DNA from: a virus
Reading direction: 5' to 3' (one strand)
DNA length: 23,902 bases
Virus record (IMG/VR): IMGVR_UViG_3300042309_000035
Span: 1 to 23,902 of that record
The notes under the pieces were generated by a model. The model was given only the letters and a program-made list of their open reading frames with translations. It searched no databases and had not been told where the DNA came from. Position numbers and translations under genes: made by a program. Shown piece after piece: positions 1 through 4,075 of this stretch (the first letter of the stretch is position 1; every line of letters begins with the position of its first letter).

Positions 1-1
1 C

Positions 2-37
2 CGCGTGTTGCGGTACGAGGTGCGCGAAGCGCAGTAA
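2..37 (+). CDS. C-terminal end of an unidentified upstream gene (partial)
   Basis: An open frame enters from the left edge and ends at a TAA at 35-37, giving the C-terminal residues RVLRYEVREAQ. A spacer with a good ribosome-binding site (GAAGGA) follows before the next ATG at 62, which is the spacing expected between co-directional phage genes. Only eleven residues are visible, so no family can be assigned, and the frame could be open by chance. Confidence 0.35.
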   Translation, partial: RVLRYEVREAQ

Positions 38-61
38 CTGGCCGTTTCAGAAGGACAGATC

Positions 62-328
62 ATGCCGACTCCCGCCAAGGGCAAGCGATTCGTGAAGGTG
101 GTCCGCAACGCAAAGACCGGACGGTCGAACACCGTGTCTTACGGGCAGGCTGGCAAAGCCAAGGGCGGCGGCGACCGCATCAAGCCAGGAACCGCGAAGG
201 GCGACGCATACTGCGCTCGTTCGTTCGCGCAGATGAAGGCGCACCCTGCGGCGGCGCGCAACCCCAACAGCCCGCTGCGGCTCTCCCGTGCGAAGTGGAA
301 GTGCAGCGGCAAGACCTCGAGAGGATGA
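62..328 (+). CDS. Small basic phage protein, DUF6321-like
   Basis: This 88-residue, strongly basic protein starts at an ATG preceded by AGAAGGACAG. Features seen are GKRFVKVVRNAKTGR near the N terminus, then SYGQAGKAKGGGDRIKPGT, then GDAYCARSFAQMK and a C-terminal LSRAKWKCSGK. That succession (basic strand, KPGT, YCARS, NLSR/LSR-KWKC) is what I recall of a small conserved phage family annotated DUF6321; its molecular role is unknown. Two cysteines (in YCAR and WKCS) could bind metal or form a disulfide, but that is inference. It is followed after four bases by another tiny basic protein gene, as these genes often are in marine and environmental podoviruses. Coding is supported by length, start and compact spacing. 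Confidence 0.8.
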   Translation: MPTPAKGKRFVKVVRNAKTGRSNTVSYGQAGKAKGGGDRIKPGTAKGDAYCARSFAQMKAHPAAARNPNSPLRLSRAKWKCSGKTSRG

Positions 329-332
329 CATC

Positions 333-458
333 ATGGCAAAGCGTGGCCTGTACGCCAACATCAACGCCCGCCGCAAGGCCGGCACCAGCCGTCCCAAGTC
401 GAAGTCCACGGTCAGCGCGAAGTCGTATGCGGCCATGAAGCGCGGGTTCAAGAAGTGA
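333..458 (+). CDS. Tiny basic phage protein (MAKRGLYANINARRKAG type)
   Basis: A 41-residue reading frame that begins MAKRGLYANINARRKAG and ends AAMKRGFKK. The opening 'MAK+GLYANI-A-RK' followed by a basic, serine- and lysine-rich tail is a recurrent tiny protein of many phages, usually beside structural or packaging genes. Its function is not known; the charge suggests nucleic-acid contact, which is inference. The start lies four bases after the preceding stop, and the AGAGGA within the end of the upstream gene serves as ribosome-binding site. The next gene starts four bases after its stop. The three genes therefore look like one transcript. Confidence 0.75.
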   Translation: MAKRGLYANINARRKAGTSRPKSKSTVSAKSYAAMKRGFKK

Positions 459-462
459 TCCC

Positions 463-726
463 GTGCGCGTCCGCATCGGTGGCAAATACTGGACGTTGAG
501 GTTCTCGGGGAACCTGCGGGACTACGGAAGCATGGTCGATCCCGGCCACGCCGAGGGTCGCCTCATTCGCATCGGGACGTGGCAGGGCGAGCAGGACACG
601 CTCGACACCATCATCCACGAGGCGCTGCACTGCGCTCGCCCGGAGCTTGACGAGGCGGCCGTAGACGCGACCGCCCGCGACATCTCGCGCCTGCTCTGGC
701 GGCTCGGCTACAGGCGCAACCCGTAA
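463..726 (+). CDS. Small phage metallopeptidase-like protein (HEALH motif)
   Basis: An 87-residue protein starting at GTG (463), four bases after the previous stop. Residues 52-56 read HEALH, the HExxH zinc-binding signature, inside the helix DTIIHEALHCARPELDE. The following LDE (about 62-64) offers an acidic third ligand. The C terminus TARDISRLLWRLGYR is the usual ending of this short phage family, in which the segment after HExxH reads 'LDE-AV---A-DI-R-LW-LGYR'. The N-terminal part (KYWTLRF, then RLIRIGTW) is beta-rich, giving a minimal SprT/zincin-like layout. Substrate and role are unknown; protease activity is inferred from the motif only. The gene ends in a small inverted repeat that may terminate transcription. 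Confidence 0.75.
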   Translation: MRVRIGGKYWTLRFSGNLRDYGSMVDPGHAEGRLIRIGTWQGEQDTLDTIIHEALHCARPELDEAAVDATARDISRLLWRLGYRRNP

Positions 727-737
727 GAAACTCTTAC
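723..737 (+). terminator. Weak hairpin between convergent genes
   Basis: GTAAGA (723-728) pairs with TCTTAC (732-737) around a 3-base loop, overlapping the stop codon at 724-726, and a pyrimidine-rich run (TTCTCCTTTCC) follows. The 6-bp AT-rich stem is weak. Its place at the end of the rightward trio, facing the leftward gene that ends at 866, makes a terminator role plausible. Confidence 0.35.
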
Positions 738-810
738 AAGTTCTCCTTTCCGCTTACGCGGTTGCTTCCGTTCACCGAAACGCATACAAATCGGTTAACG
801 ATCCGCAATC

Positions 811-831
811 AAGTTCAACAAAGTGGAACTT
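811..831 (-). terminator. Weak hairpin downstream of the leftward gene
   Basis: AAGTTC (811-816) and GAACTT (826-831) form a 6-bp stem with a 9-base loop, about 35 bases beyond the stop of the leftward gene. There is no strong U-run on either strand, so it may end or merely stabilise the leftward transcript. The rest of 738-865 holds no frame I can support. Confidence 0.3.
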
Positions 832-865
832 CAGTACACCTTATCGGGACGTGTACGCGGGATCA

Positions 866-1435
866 CTATTCCTCCCAGTACACACGCTCGCCACGGCGGT
901 AGTGCTTCAAGTCCTCGCTTCGCTTCTCGCTCGTGAAGTGCTTGTCGAGGAAGCGGCAGTAGTTGTTGGGGTACAGCAGGAAGCGCCCGTCCCACCGTTC
1001 CACGAGGTTGAGCGGCTTGTGTTCCTGGGGGTAGCGGCTGAACCCATCCGCCCAGTCGATGACGATGCCCGTGTGCCGGCCCGTGAACCCCGGCCCGACG
1101 CCGCTGCCCATCGTGAGCAGTCCCTCGAGGTAGTGCATATGCACGGCCTCTATGCATTCACCCATCGCGCCCCACGGCTGGAGGTCGCCGGCGCATGGCG
1201 CGACCGCGGTTTCGTCGCGCTCGAACGCTTTGGGATCGCTTGCGAGCTGGTGCAGCGGGATGCCGCACCATTCTGCGCCCGTCTCGAGCAGGACGTGCGC
1301 CATGACGATCTGCGCTGGTCGGGCGTACACGGCGTGCCAAATGCCTCGCGTGGTCCCTGCGGGCATCGTGGGCCCGAGGGCGCGATTATCTACGTGGACG
1401 TACAGGTGAAACGGGAGATTGGCGTGGCGAGGCAT
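866..1435 (-). CDS. Leftward gene, conserved-looking hypothetical protein (189 aa)
   Basis: I chose the ATG at 1435 (MPRHANLPFHLYVHVDN...). The frame is open upstream to 1606, but that extension is arginine-rich with poor protein character. The 1435 start also has TATACG seven bases before it, the same layout as other apparently leaderless genes here. The protein looks genuinely coding: NRALGPTMPAGT, HAVYARPAQIVMAHVLLETGAEW, GRHTGIVIDWADGFSRYPQEHKPLNLVE and YPNNYCRFLDKHF are compositionally normal and structured. There is no signal peptide, membrane segment or recognised catalytic motif; I do not recognise the family. It is the only leftward protein gene in the window, stands alone between convergent genes on one side and the leftward RNA array on the other, and behaves like an independently expressed accessory gene. 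Confidence 0.7.
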   Translation of the reverse strand: MPRHANLPFHLYVHVDNRALGPTMPAGTTRGIWHAVYARPAQIVMAHVLLETGAEWCGIPLHQLASDPKAFERDETAVAPCAGDLQPWGAMGECIEAVHMHYLEGLLTMGSGVGPGFTGRHTGIVIDWADGFSRYPQEHKPLNLVERWDGRFLLYPNNYCRFLDKHFTSEKRSEDLKHYRRGERVYWEE

Positions 1436-1448
1436 AGGTCTGCGTATA
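1436..1448 (-). promoter_or_regulatory. Candidate leaderless -10 for the leftward gene
   Basis: On the leftward strand TATACG (plus positions 1443-1448) is followed by seven bases and then the ATG at 1435-1433. No Shine-Dalgarno lies between. No convincing -35 is present 16-17 bases upstream (ATTCAC). Support comes mainly from the same spacing at 2925, 4064 and 4355. Confidence 0.4.
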
Positions 1449-1646
1449 CTAGCGGTGCGGAGACGTGAATCTGCGGTGTCGGAGCCAAACACCCACATGC
1501 GCCGGCGCACAAGGCCGCGAGGTACGACCGCCGGCAGGCCACGCATTGGGGTAGGAACAACCTCCCGCCCAGGGGCAGGCACGACGAAGCTCGTGCGCTG
1601 TCCCACGTGACGAATGTGCTAGTCATGGCGCGACGTGACTACAGAA
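1436..1646. other. Gene-free stretch upstream of the leftward gene
   Basis: About 200 bases without a frame of convincing protein character on either strand. It contains a direct repeat of ACGTGAC (about 1604-1610 and 1632-1638) and a leftward-strand hairpin-forming segment GCACGA...TCGTGC near 1587-1604. I see no complete promoter. It may be the 5' regulatory region of the leftward gene or the run-out zone of the RNA array. Confidence 0.4.
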
Positions 1647-1660
1647 CTACACAGGTGTAG
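1647..1660. promoter_or_regulatory. Perfect palindrome CTACAC-AG-GTGTAG, possible operator
   Basis: A 6-bp perfect inverted repeat with a 2-base centre. The half-site GTGTAGCGGAT recurs at about 1800-1810 (AAGTGTAGCGGATC), so the sequence is repeated rather than random. The geometry suits a small dimeric DNA-binding protein, but no regulator can be linked to it. Confidence 0.3.
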
Positions 1661-1681
1661 CGGATTCGCTCACATACGAAC

Positions 1682-1836
1682 GAAACGAAACAACCCCTGT
1701 CGGGGTTGTCGTGCGCTAACGAAGCCCTGCGCTTATCTCGTGACGGAAACCATGCTGGTGTCCTTCACACTGCTCACCCTCGGGAGGCGGCTTCTCAAGT
1801 GTAGCGGATCTTGCGATATGCAGCGTTTGGGACCGG
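1682..1836 (-). ncRNA. Candidate structured RNA C (last unit of the array, no clear promoter)
   Basis: This segment lies between terminator B and terminator C on the leftward strand. It contains the element CGCTGCATATCGC, also present in RNA D, and the element GCAAGATCCGC, which in RNA D forms part of the GCAA-capped hairpin. It also has a GTGT/ACAC mini-hairpin and ends in the hairpin at 1690-1709. The promoter is not obvious: TACACT near 1797-1802 has no -35. It could be a degenerate duplicate or be made by read-through from RNA B. Confidence 0.4.
1690..1709 (-). terminator. Terminator C of the leftward RNA array
   Basis: ACAACCCC (1690-1697) and GGGGTTGT (1702-1709) pair perfectly over 8 bp around a 4-base loop. 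On the leftward strand the stem is followed by TTTCGTTTCGTTCG, so it reads as an intrinsic terminator leftward and not rightward. It shares stem sequence and the TTTCGTTT tail with terminators A and D. Confidence 0.7.
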
Positions 1837-1972
1837 AAAACAAAACAGCCCCGCGTGAGGGGCTGTATGGTGAACTTCGACCTGTTCACTCGCCTTTCGG
1901 CGTCCGCCAGTCCTTGCGGAAGGTTGGTCGGTTTCCCGACTATGCACCGTGGACGGCCCACGGAGGTTTTGT
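1837..1972 (-). ncRNA. Candidate structured small RNA B (~135 nt)
   Basis: Starts about seven bases after a near-consensus promoter and ends at a terminator. In order on the leftward strand it can form: a 6-bp hairpin (1963-1947, 5-base loop); GTCGG-GAAA-CCGAC (1940-1927); CCTT-CCGC-AAGG (1923-1912); CGCC-GAAA-GGCG (1902-1891); GTGAAC/GTTCAC with an 8-base loop (1889-1870); and the terminator (1866-1845). Nearly every base is in or beside a hairpin, and two loops are GNRA (GAAA) only when the leftward strand is the RNA. No open frame with a ribosome-binding site fits. I do not recognise an Rfam class; function is unknown. Confidence 0.65.
1845..1866 (-). terminator. Terminator B of the leftward RNA array
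   Basis: ACAGCCCC (1845-1852) and GGGGCTGT (1859-1866), 8 bp with a 6-base loop, followed on the leftward strand by TTTGTTTTCC. This is the most classical intrinsic terminator of the set, with a GC-rich stem and U-rich tail. Confidence 0.8.
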
Positions 1973-1978
1973 TTCGCG

Positions 1979-2006
1979 AGTATACGCCGCACCATGCGCC
2001 TGTCAA
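1979..2006 (-). promoter_or_regulatory. Promoter B: TTGACA-N16-TATACT (leftward)
   Basis: The leftward strand carries a perfect sigma70 -35 TTGACA (2006-2001), a 16-base spacer, and TATACT (1984-1979). The predicted start is near 1972. The -35 begins inside the U-tract of terminator A, so one short element ends one transcript and starts the next. Confidence 0.8.
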
Positions 2007-2106
2007 ACGAAACAACCCCGCGTAGGGGGCTGTTTCTCCCCCTTTTGCCTGGGGGACGCACCATAAGTGCAATCACGCGGAGTCGGTCGCCGCGGTTCGG
2101 ATGTCT
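2004..2106 (-). ncRNA. Candidate structured small RNA A (~100 nt)
   Basis: Bounded by promoter A and terminator A. Hairpins on the leftward strand in order: CGCGG/CCGCG (2094-2076, 9-base loop), GCAC/GTGC with a 5-base loop (2070-2058), TCCCCC/GGGGGA with an 8-base loop (2056-2037), then the terminator (2033-2012). An ATG near 2062 is followed by a frame that crosses the terminator and the next promoter, so coding is unlikely. The sequence is unlike RNA B apart from the flanking hubs, which suggests different RNAs in the same expression cassette. Confidence 0.6.
2012..2033 (-). terminator. Terminator A of the leftward RNA array
   Basis: ACAACCCC (2012-2019) and GGGGCTGT (2026-2033). The pair 2015/2030 is A against C on the rightward strand but a U-G wobble in leftward RNA, so the hairpin is intact only for leftward transcripts. 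The tail TTCGTTTGACA is at once the U-tract and the start of promoter B. Confidence 0.75.
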
Positions 2107-2112
2107 GCAATG

Positions 2113-2140
2113 AGTATACGCTTCGCCATGCGCCCGTCAA
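2113..2140 (-). promoter_or_regulatory. Promoter A: TTGACG-N16-TATACT (leftward)
   Basis: TTGACG (2140-2135), a 16-base spacer and TATACT (2118-2113) on the leftward strand, with a start expected near 2106. It overlaps the tail of terminator D in the same way that promoter B overlaps terminator A. Confidence 0.78.
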
Positions 2141-2412
2141 ACGAAACAGCCCCGCGTAGGGGGCTGTCGTGCGCCAGAGCCTTGCGCCATGCTGTGCGCG
2201 ATTTCTCGCGTCGCCATTTGGCGATATGCAGCGTCTGGGGCGAGACGCGTGTTAGTTGGCGACATGATATCAAACAAACTCGCCGCGGATCTTGCGATCA
2301 ACGCGGCGAGCTTCCGGGGGCAGAAGAAGGTGCCGTCCGTGGCACCAAATGTCCGGTCGCGCCGCGCTTGGCGGCACAAGCCGCCTCGCCTCGTCAGAGA
2401 GGCACGCCAGAC
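2138..2412 (-). ncRNA. Candidate structured RNA D (~270 nt)
   Basis: The largest unit of the array. Hairpins on the leftward strand in order: GGCGGC/GCCGCC with a 4-base loop (2385-2370); GGTGCC/GGCACC with a 6-base loop (2346-2329); a 9-bp plus 4-bp hairpin with a two-base bulge and a GCAA tetraloop (2310-2279); GCGTCT/AGACGC (2248-2231); TCGCC/GGCGA (2224-2211); CGCGA-GAAA-TCGCG (2210-2197); and terminator D. The GCAA and GAAA loops are GNRA only leftward. A second weak promoter-like pair (TTGTTT and TAACAC, 17 apart, near 2276-2249) could give a shorter form. It shares short motifs with RNA C. Class and function unrecognised. Confidence 0.62.
2146..2167 (-). terminator. Terminator D of the leftward RNA array
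   Basis: ACAGCCCC (2146-2153) and GGGGCTGT (2160-2167), 8 bp with a 6-base loop, then TTTCGTTTG on the leftward strand. Stem and tail match terminators A and B. Confidence 0.75.
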
Positions 2413-2418
2413 GGGAGC

Positions 2419-2446
2419 ACTATACCCTGAAACAGAACACCCGCAA
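2419..2446 (-). promoter_or_regulatory. Promoter D: TTGCGG-N16-TATAGT (leftward)
   Basis: TTGCGG (2446-2441) lies within one arm of terminator E, followed by a 16-base spacer and TATAGT (2424-2419) on the leftward strand. The spacer length equals that of promoters A and B, and the start is expected near 2412. Confidence 0.6.
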
Positions 2447-2524
2447 GCGAACTTGCGGGTGCCTGCAAATTTTGCTCGCAGTCGGCGACAAGGTCGCTAT
2501 GCTGCTCGCTGGTCAACCAATCGC
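2433..2524 (-). ncRNA. Candidate small RNA E (~90 nt)
   Basis: First unit of the array. It begins after promoter E, can form GCGAC/GTCGC (2497-2485, 3-base loop) and a short GCAA/TTGC pairing near 2464-2475, and ends at terminator E. It is less structured than B or D and has no supported frame. Support rests on the promoter and terminator spacing matching the other units. Confidence 0.5.
2439..2460 (-). terminator. Terminator E: 9-bp perfect hairpin
   Basis: ACCCGCAAG (2439-2447) and CTTGCGGGT (2452-2460) pair perfectly. On the leftward strand the loop is TTCG and the stem is followed by GTTCTGTTTC. The tail resembles those of the other array terminators, although the stem sequence differs. 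Confidence 0.7.
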
Positions 2525-2530
2525 GCTTGC

Positions 2531-2558
2531 ATTGTAGCGAACGTGCCTTCAGGGGCAA
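2531..2558 (-). promoter_or_regulatory. Promoter E: TTGCCC-N16-TACAAT (leftward)
   Basis: TTGCCC (2558-2553), a 16-base spacer and TACAAT (2536-2531) on the leftward strand. Weaker than A or B, but it keeps the same 16-base spacing and sits at the head of the array. Confidence 0.5.
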
Positions 2559-2572
2559 CAATGCCGCATGAA

Positions 2573-2763
2573 GCTCCCGGCGCGGTAGGGGAGCATGGAT
2601 GTAGACGCAGGGCCGAGTGACCCTACCCTGCGCCACCGAAAGGTGCGCTCACCCACGATTGAAGCGGCTGGCAGTCCTCCAGCGAAATGGTGAAATTCGT
2701 GGCATCGACCGACAGCGCGGCTCCGTGCGGGCTGGTTGATCGTGGCCCCATTGCGGGGTCACG
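2573..2763 (+). ncRNA. Possible rightward structured RNA or regulatory region
   Basis: Pairings: GCTCCC/GGGAGC (2573-2594), CGCAGGG/CCCTGCG (2606-2632), CACC-GAAA-GGTG (2634-2645), CCACGA/TCGTGG (2653-2702) enclosing GCTGG/CCAGC (2667-2683), and a 9-bp stem 2741-2763. The GAAA loop, and a G-U pair at 2745/2759 that would be A against C on the other strand, favour rightward RNA, opposite to the array. I find no convincing promoter or U-tract, so transcript, limits and even strand are uncertain. It does not match the tRNA, tmRNA, SRP or RNase P landmarks I know. Confidence 0.35.
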
Positions 2764-2902
2764 CTCCCTCTGCGCTCACCATGCAGACTGAAAGCCCGGG
2801 CATCGGCGGCTCCGGCTCGGGAATAACACCTGCATAGAGATCCGAACCGATTTCTTCCCGAACGTCGGGCCACGCCGCGACGCCGGCACCCGCCCTGCAT
2901 CG
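2764..2902. other. Gene-free spacer before the rightward accessory genes
   Basis: No frame of good protein character on either strand; the open leftward frames here run into the gene at 2938 and are its shadows. A CCCGA/TCGGG mini-hairpin occurs near 2858-2870. Otherwise I see nothing I can support. Confidence 0.4.
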
Positions 2903-2930
2903 TTGACGCGGGAACGCAGACTTGTATACT
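2903..2930 (+). promoter_or_regulatory. Leaderless promoter: TTGACG-N16-TATACT-N7-ATG
   Basis: TTGACG (2903-2908), a 16-base spacer and TATACT (2925-2930), then seven bases to the ATG at 2938. A start 6-8 bases after the -10 would place the mRNA 5' end at or next to the ATG, and there is no Shine-Dalgarno. It uses the same boxes and spacing as the leftward array promoters A and B. Confidence 0.75.
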
Positions 2931-2937
2931 TGCGCGT

Positions 2938-3390
2938 ATGACCACCCCGACCTTCCTCGAGAACATGGCGCTGGTAGCTGAACTGTGGCCGAAGTTTCAG
3001 ATGGACAAGGCGCTGCGCGACATCGTGTACGAGAAGTGGCAGGCGCTCCACCAGGACAAATTGCGCGACTGCATCCGCCAGCACCGCCTCGAGCGCGACT
3101 CGAAGCCGGACATCGCCGCGATCCACAAGAAGTACTGCGCGATCACCGGGCAGGACCGACCGACCAACATCCCCGACGCCTCGCGCACGCGCCGGCAGGC
3201 CGACCGATGCGTGGGGCCGACGCCCGAGGAACTCGAGGAATGGGAAGCGTGGGCCGAGGAACTGCTCGCCACCGCAAGCGACGCCGAGATCCGCGAGGTA
3301 CACGAACGGCTCGGGCTCACGTTCACGGCGCGACGGTTCCTCGCCATCGCCGTCGAATACTGCCGGAAGAATCCCCCCTTGATTCGTTGA
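2938..3390 (+). CDS. Hypothetical helical protein (150 aa), leaderless start
   Basis: Begins MTTPTFLENMALVAELWPKF. It is predicted helical throughout, charged, without a signal or membrane segment. The first half (LVAELWPKF, then VYEKWQALHQDKLRDCIRQH, then PDIAAIHKKYCAIT) has the rhythm of phage replication helpers such as helicase loader/inhibitor N-terminal domains, where a W-containing helix is followed by 'P-I-I---Y'. This is only a resemblance by eye. The second half (TPEELEEWEAWAEELLA, then EIREVHERLGLTFTARRFLAIAVEYCRK) is a separate acidic-to-basic helical unit. The ATG is fixed by the promoter seven bases upstream. Function unassigned. Confidence 0.75.
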   Translation: MTTPTFLENMALVAELWPKFQMDKALRDIVYEKWQALHQDKLRDCIRQHRLERDSKPDIAAIHKKYCAITGQDRPTNIPDASRTRRQADRCVGPTPEELEEWEAWAEELLATASDAEIREVHERLGLTFTARRFLAIAVEYCRKNPPLIR

Positions 3391-3406
3391 TACGCTGGCG
3401 TATACT
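3379..3406 (+). promoter_or_regulatory. Promoter TTGATT-N16-TATACT for the 3437 gene
   Basis: The -35 (3379-3384) overlaps the last codons of the previous gene and the -10 is at 3401-3406, again with 16 bases between them. Here the transcript has a leader of about 24 bases carrying AGAGGA before the ATG at 3437, so this gene is leadered, unlike its neighbours. Confidence 0.68.
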
Positions 3407-3436
3407 GCCCGCTCACCCCTAACGAGAGGAACTCAC

Positions 3437-4003
3437 ATGGCTTGGTATGCAATCGTCTGGCGAGAAGACACGCATCGCACGTGCTCGATCAACGTCCCGA
3501 ACTTCAACAAGTGGTGCGTGGACAACGAAGAAACGCTGTTCGTCAAACTGGGAATCCGTGGAGACAATTTGGCCACGCGACTTGTCTACGAGTGGAATCG
3601 CACCTGGGGCGATGGCATCCCAGCCTTTGAGGCGGACGGCCGGAGCCGCATCACGGCCGTGTCAAACGAGTACTACGCTCGAGTCGGCGTCGTGCCCGAG
3701 CACGAAGCGCCGAAGATGGAATACTTCGGGGACGGCGAATGGTGGTGGCATTACGGCGACAAGGAAGATGGCACCGCCAAGCACCGCACCGTGCTTGCCA
3801 TCGTTCAGGCCGATGACGTGGTGAAGGCCACCAAGCACGCCGAGAAGCTGATGGACGAGTGGTCCGAAACCGTCGAACAGTACGACACAGACCAGTGGAA
3901 CAGCGACCGCCGAGGCATGCGGACCCAGTACGAGGAGTTCCGCGAATGGGTGCACAAGAACGCCGGAATCATGCCGCCCGAACTTGAACCCGAAGCAGGC
4001 TGA
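3437..4003 (+). CDS. Hypothetical tryptophan-rich protein (188 aa)
   Basis: Starts MAWYAIVWREDTHRTC, with AGAGGA eight bases before the ATG. Tryptophans and aromatics are frequent (WCVDNEE, YEWNRTWGDG, DGEWWWHYGDKEDG, DEWSETVEQ, EFREWVHKN). The centre looks beta-rich (RTVLAIVQADDVVKATKHAEKL resembles a strand followed by an amphipathic helix). No signal peptide, membrane helix or catalytic motif is evident and I do not recognise a family. It has its own promoter and a strong rightward hairpin after it, so it is expressed as a single-gene unit in an accessory region. Coding status is supported by composition, ribosome-binding site and flanking signals. Confidence 0.78.
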   Translation: MAWYAIVWREDTHRTCSINVPNFNKWCVDNEETLFVKLGIRGDNLATRLVYEWNRTWGDGIPAFEADGRSRITAVSNEYYARVGVVPEHEAPKMEYFGDGEWWWHYGDKEDGTAKHRTVLAIVQADDVVKATKHAEKLMDEWSETVEQYDTDQWNSDRRGMRTQYEEFREWVHKNAGIMPPELEPEAG

Positions 4004-4023
4004 ACACAACGCCGTCTCCACGA

Positions 4024-4055
4024 AACGCCGTAGGCAAAAATCTGCCTGCGGCGTT
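4024..4055 (+). terminator. Strong hairpin after the 3437 gene
   Basis: AACGCCGTAGGCA (4024-4036) pairs with TGCCTGCGGCGTT (4043-4055), 13 bp with a 6-base loop. The pair 4031/4048 is a U-G wobble in rightward RNA and a mismatch leftward, which sets the polarity. Only a short TTCTCGT follows, so it may be an imperfect terminator. The next promoter follows within ten bases. Confidence 0.6.
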
Positions 4056-4063
4056 CTCGTCGG

Positions 4064-4069
4064 TAGACT
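4064..4069 (+). promoter_or_regulatory. -10 TAGACT six bases before ATG (leaderless)
   Basis: TAGACT, then GCGCGC, then the ATG at 4076. There is no Shine-Dalgarno and no good -35. The bases between the -10 and the ATG match those at 4361-4367, so this is the same promoter design in a weaker form. Confidence 0.5.
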
Positions 4070-4075
4070 GCGCGC

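Larger units (their letters stand above)
1979..2033 (-). repeat. 55-bp terminator-promoter hub, copy 1
   Basis: About 91% identical (50 of 55 positions by eye) to 2113-2167. It holds terminator A and promoter B back to back. Differences fall in the promoter spacer, one -35 base, and one stem position where the change is tolerated as a G-U pair in leftward RNA. Confidence 0.85.
2113..2167 (-). repeat. 55-bp terminator-promoter hub, copy 2
   Basis: Second copy of the hub described at 1979-2033, containing terminator D and promoter A. The two copies are 134 bp apart, start to start, and enclose RNA A. Confidence 0.85.

Noticed and set aside
715-745. Third copy of the 36-bp late repeat at the end of the 463 gene
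   Set aside because: Only ACCCGTAA is shared; the downstream TAG, AGG and ATACA blocks do not match.
1436-1606. N-terminal extension of the leftward gene to an ATG at 1606 (246 aa)
   Set aside because: The extra residues are Arg/Pro/Val-rich with poor protein character, and the ATG at 1435 has a well-placed -10.
1795-2076. Leftward frame of 93 aa starting near the RNA A hairpins, and other frames across 1635-2636
   Set aside because: They run through terminators and promoters of the array, have no ribosome-binding sites and are rich in residues expected from out-of-frame GC-rich DNA.
1685-2170. CRISPR array formed by the repeated hairpins
   Set aside because: The repeats are few, irregularly spaced and act as terminators with promoters; the intervening sequences are hairpin-rich and unequal in length.
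2687-2791. 34-aa rightward frame starting MVKFVASTD
   Set aside because: No ribosome-binding site or promoter, and composition gives no sign of coding.
1640-2900. tRNA or tmRNA genes in the gene-free region
   Set aside because: No GGTTCGA-type T-arm with matching acceptor stem or CCA end was found on either strand.
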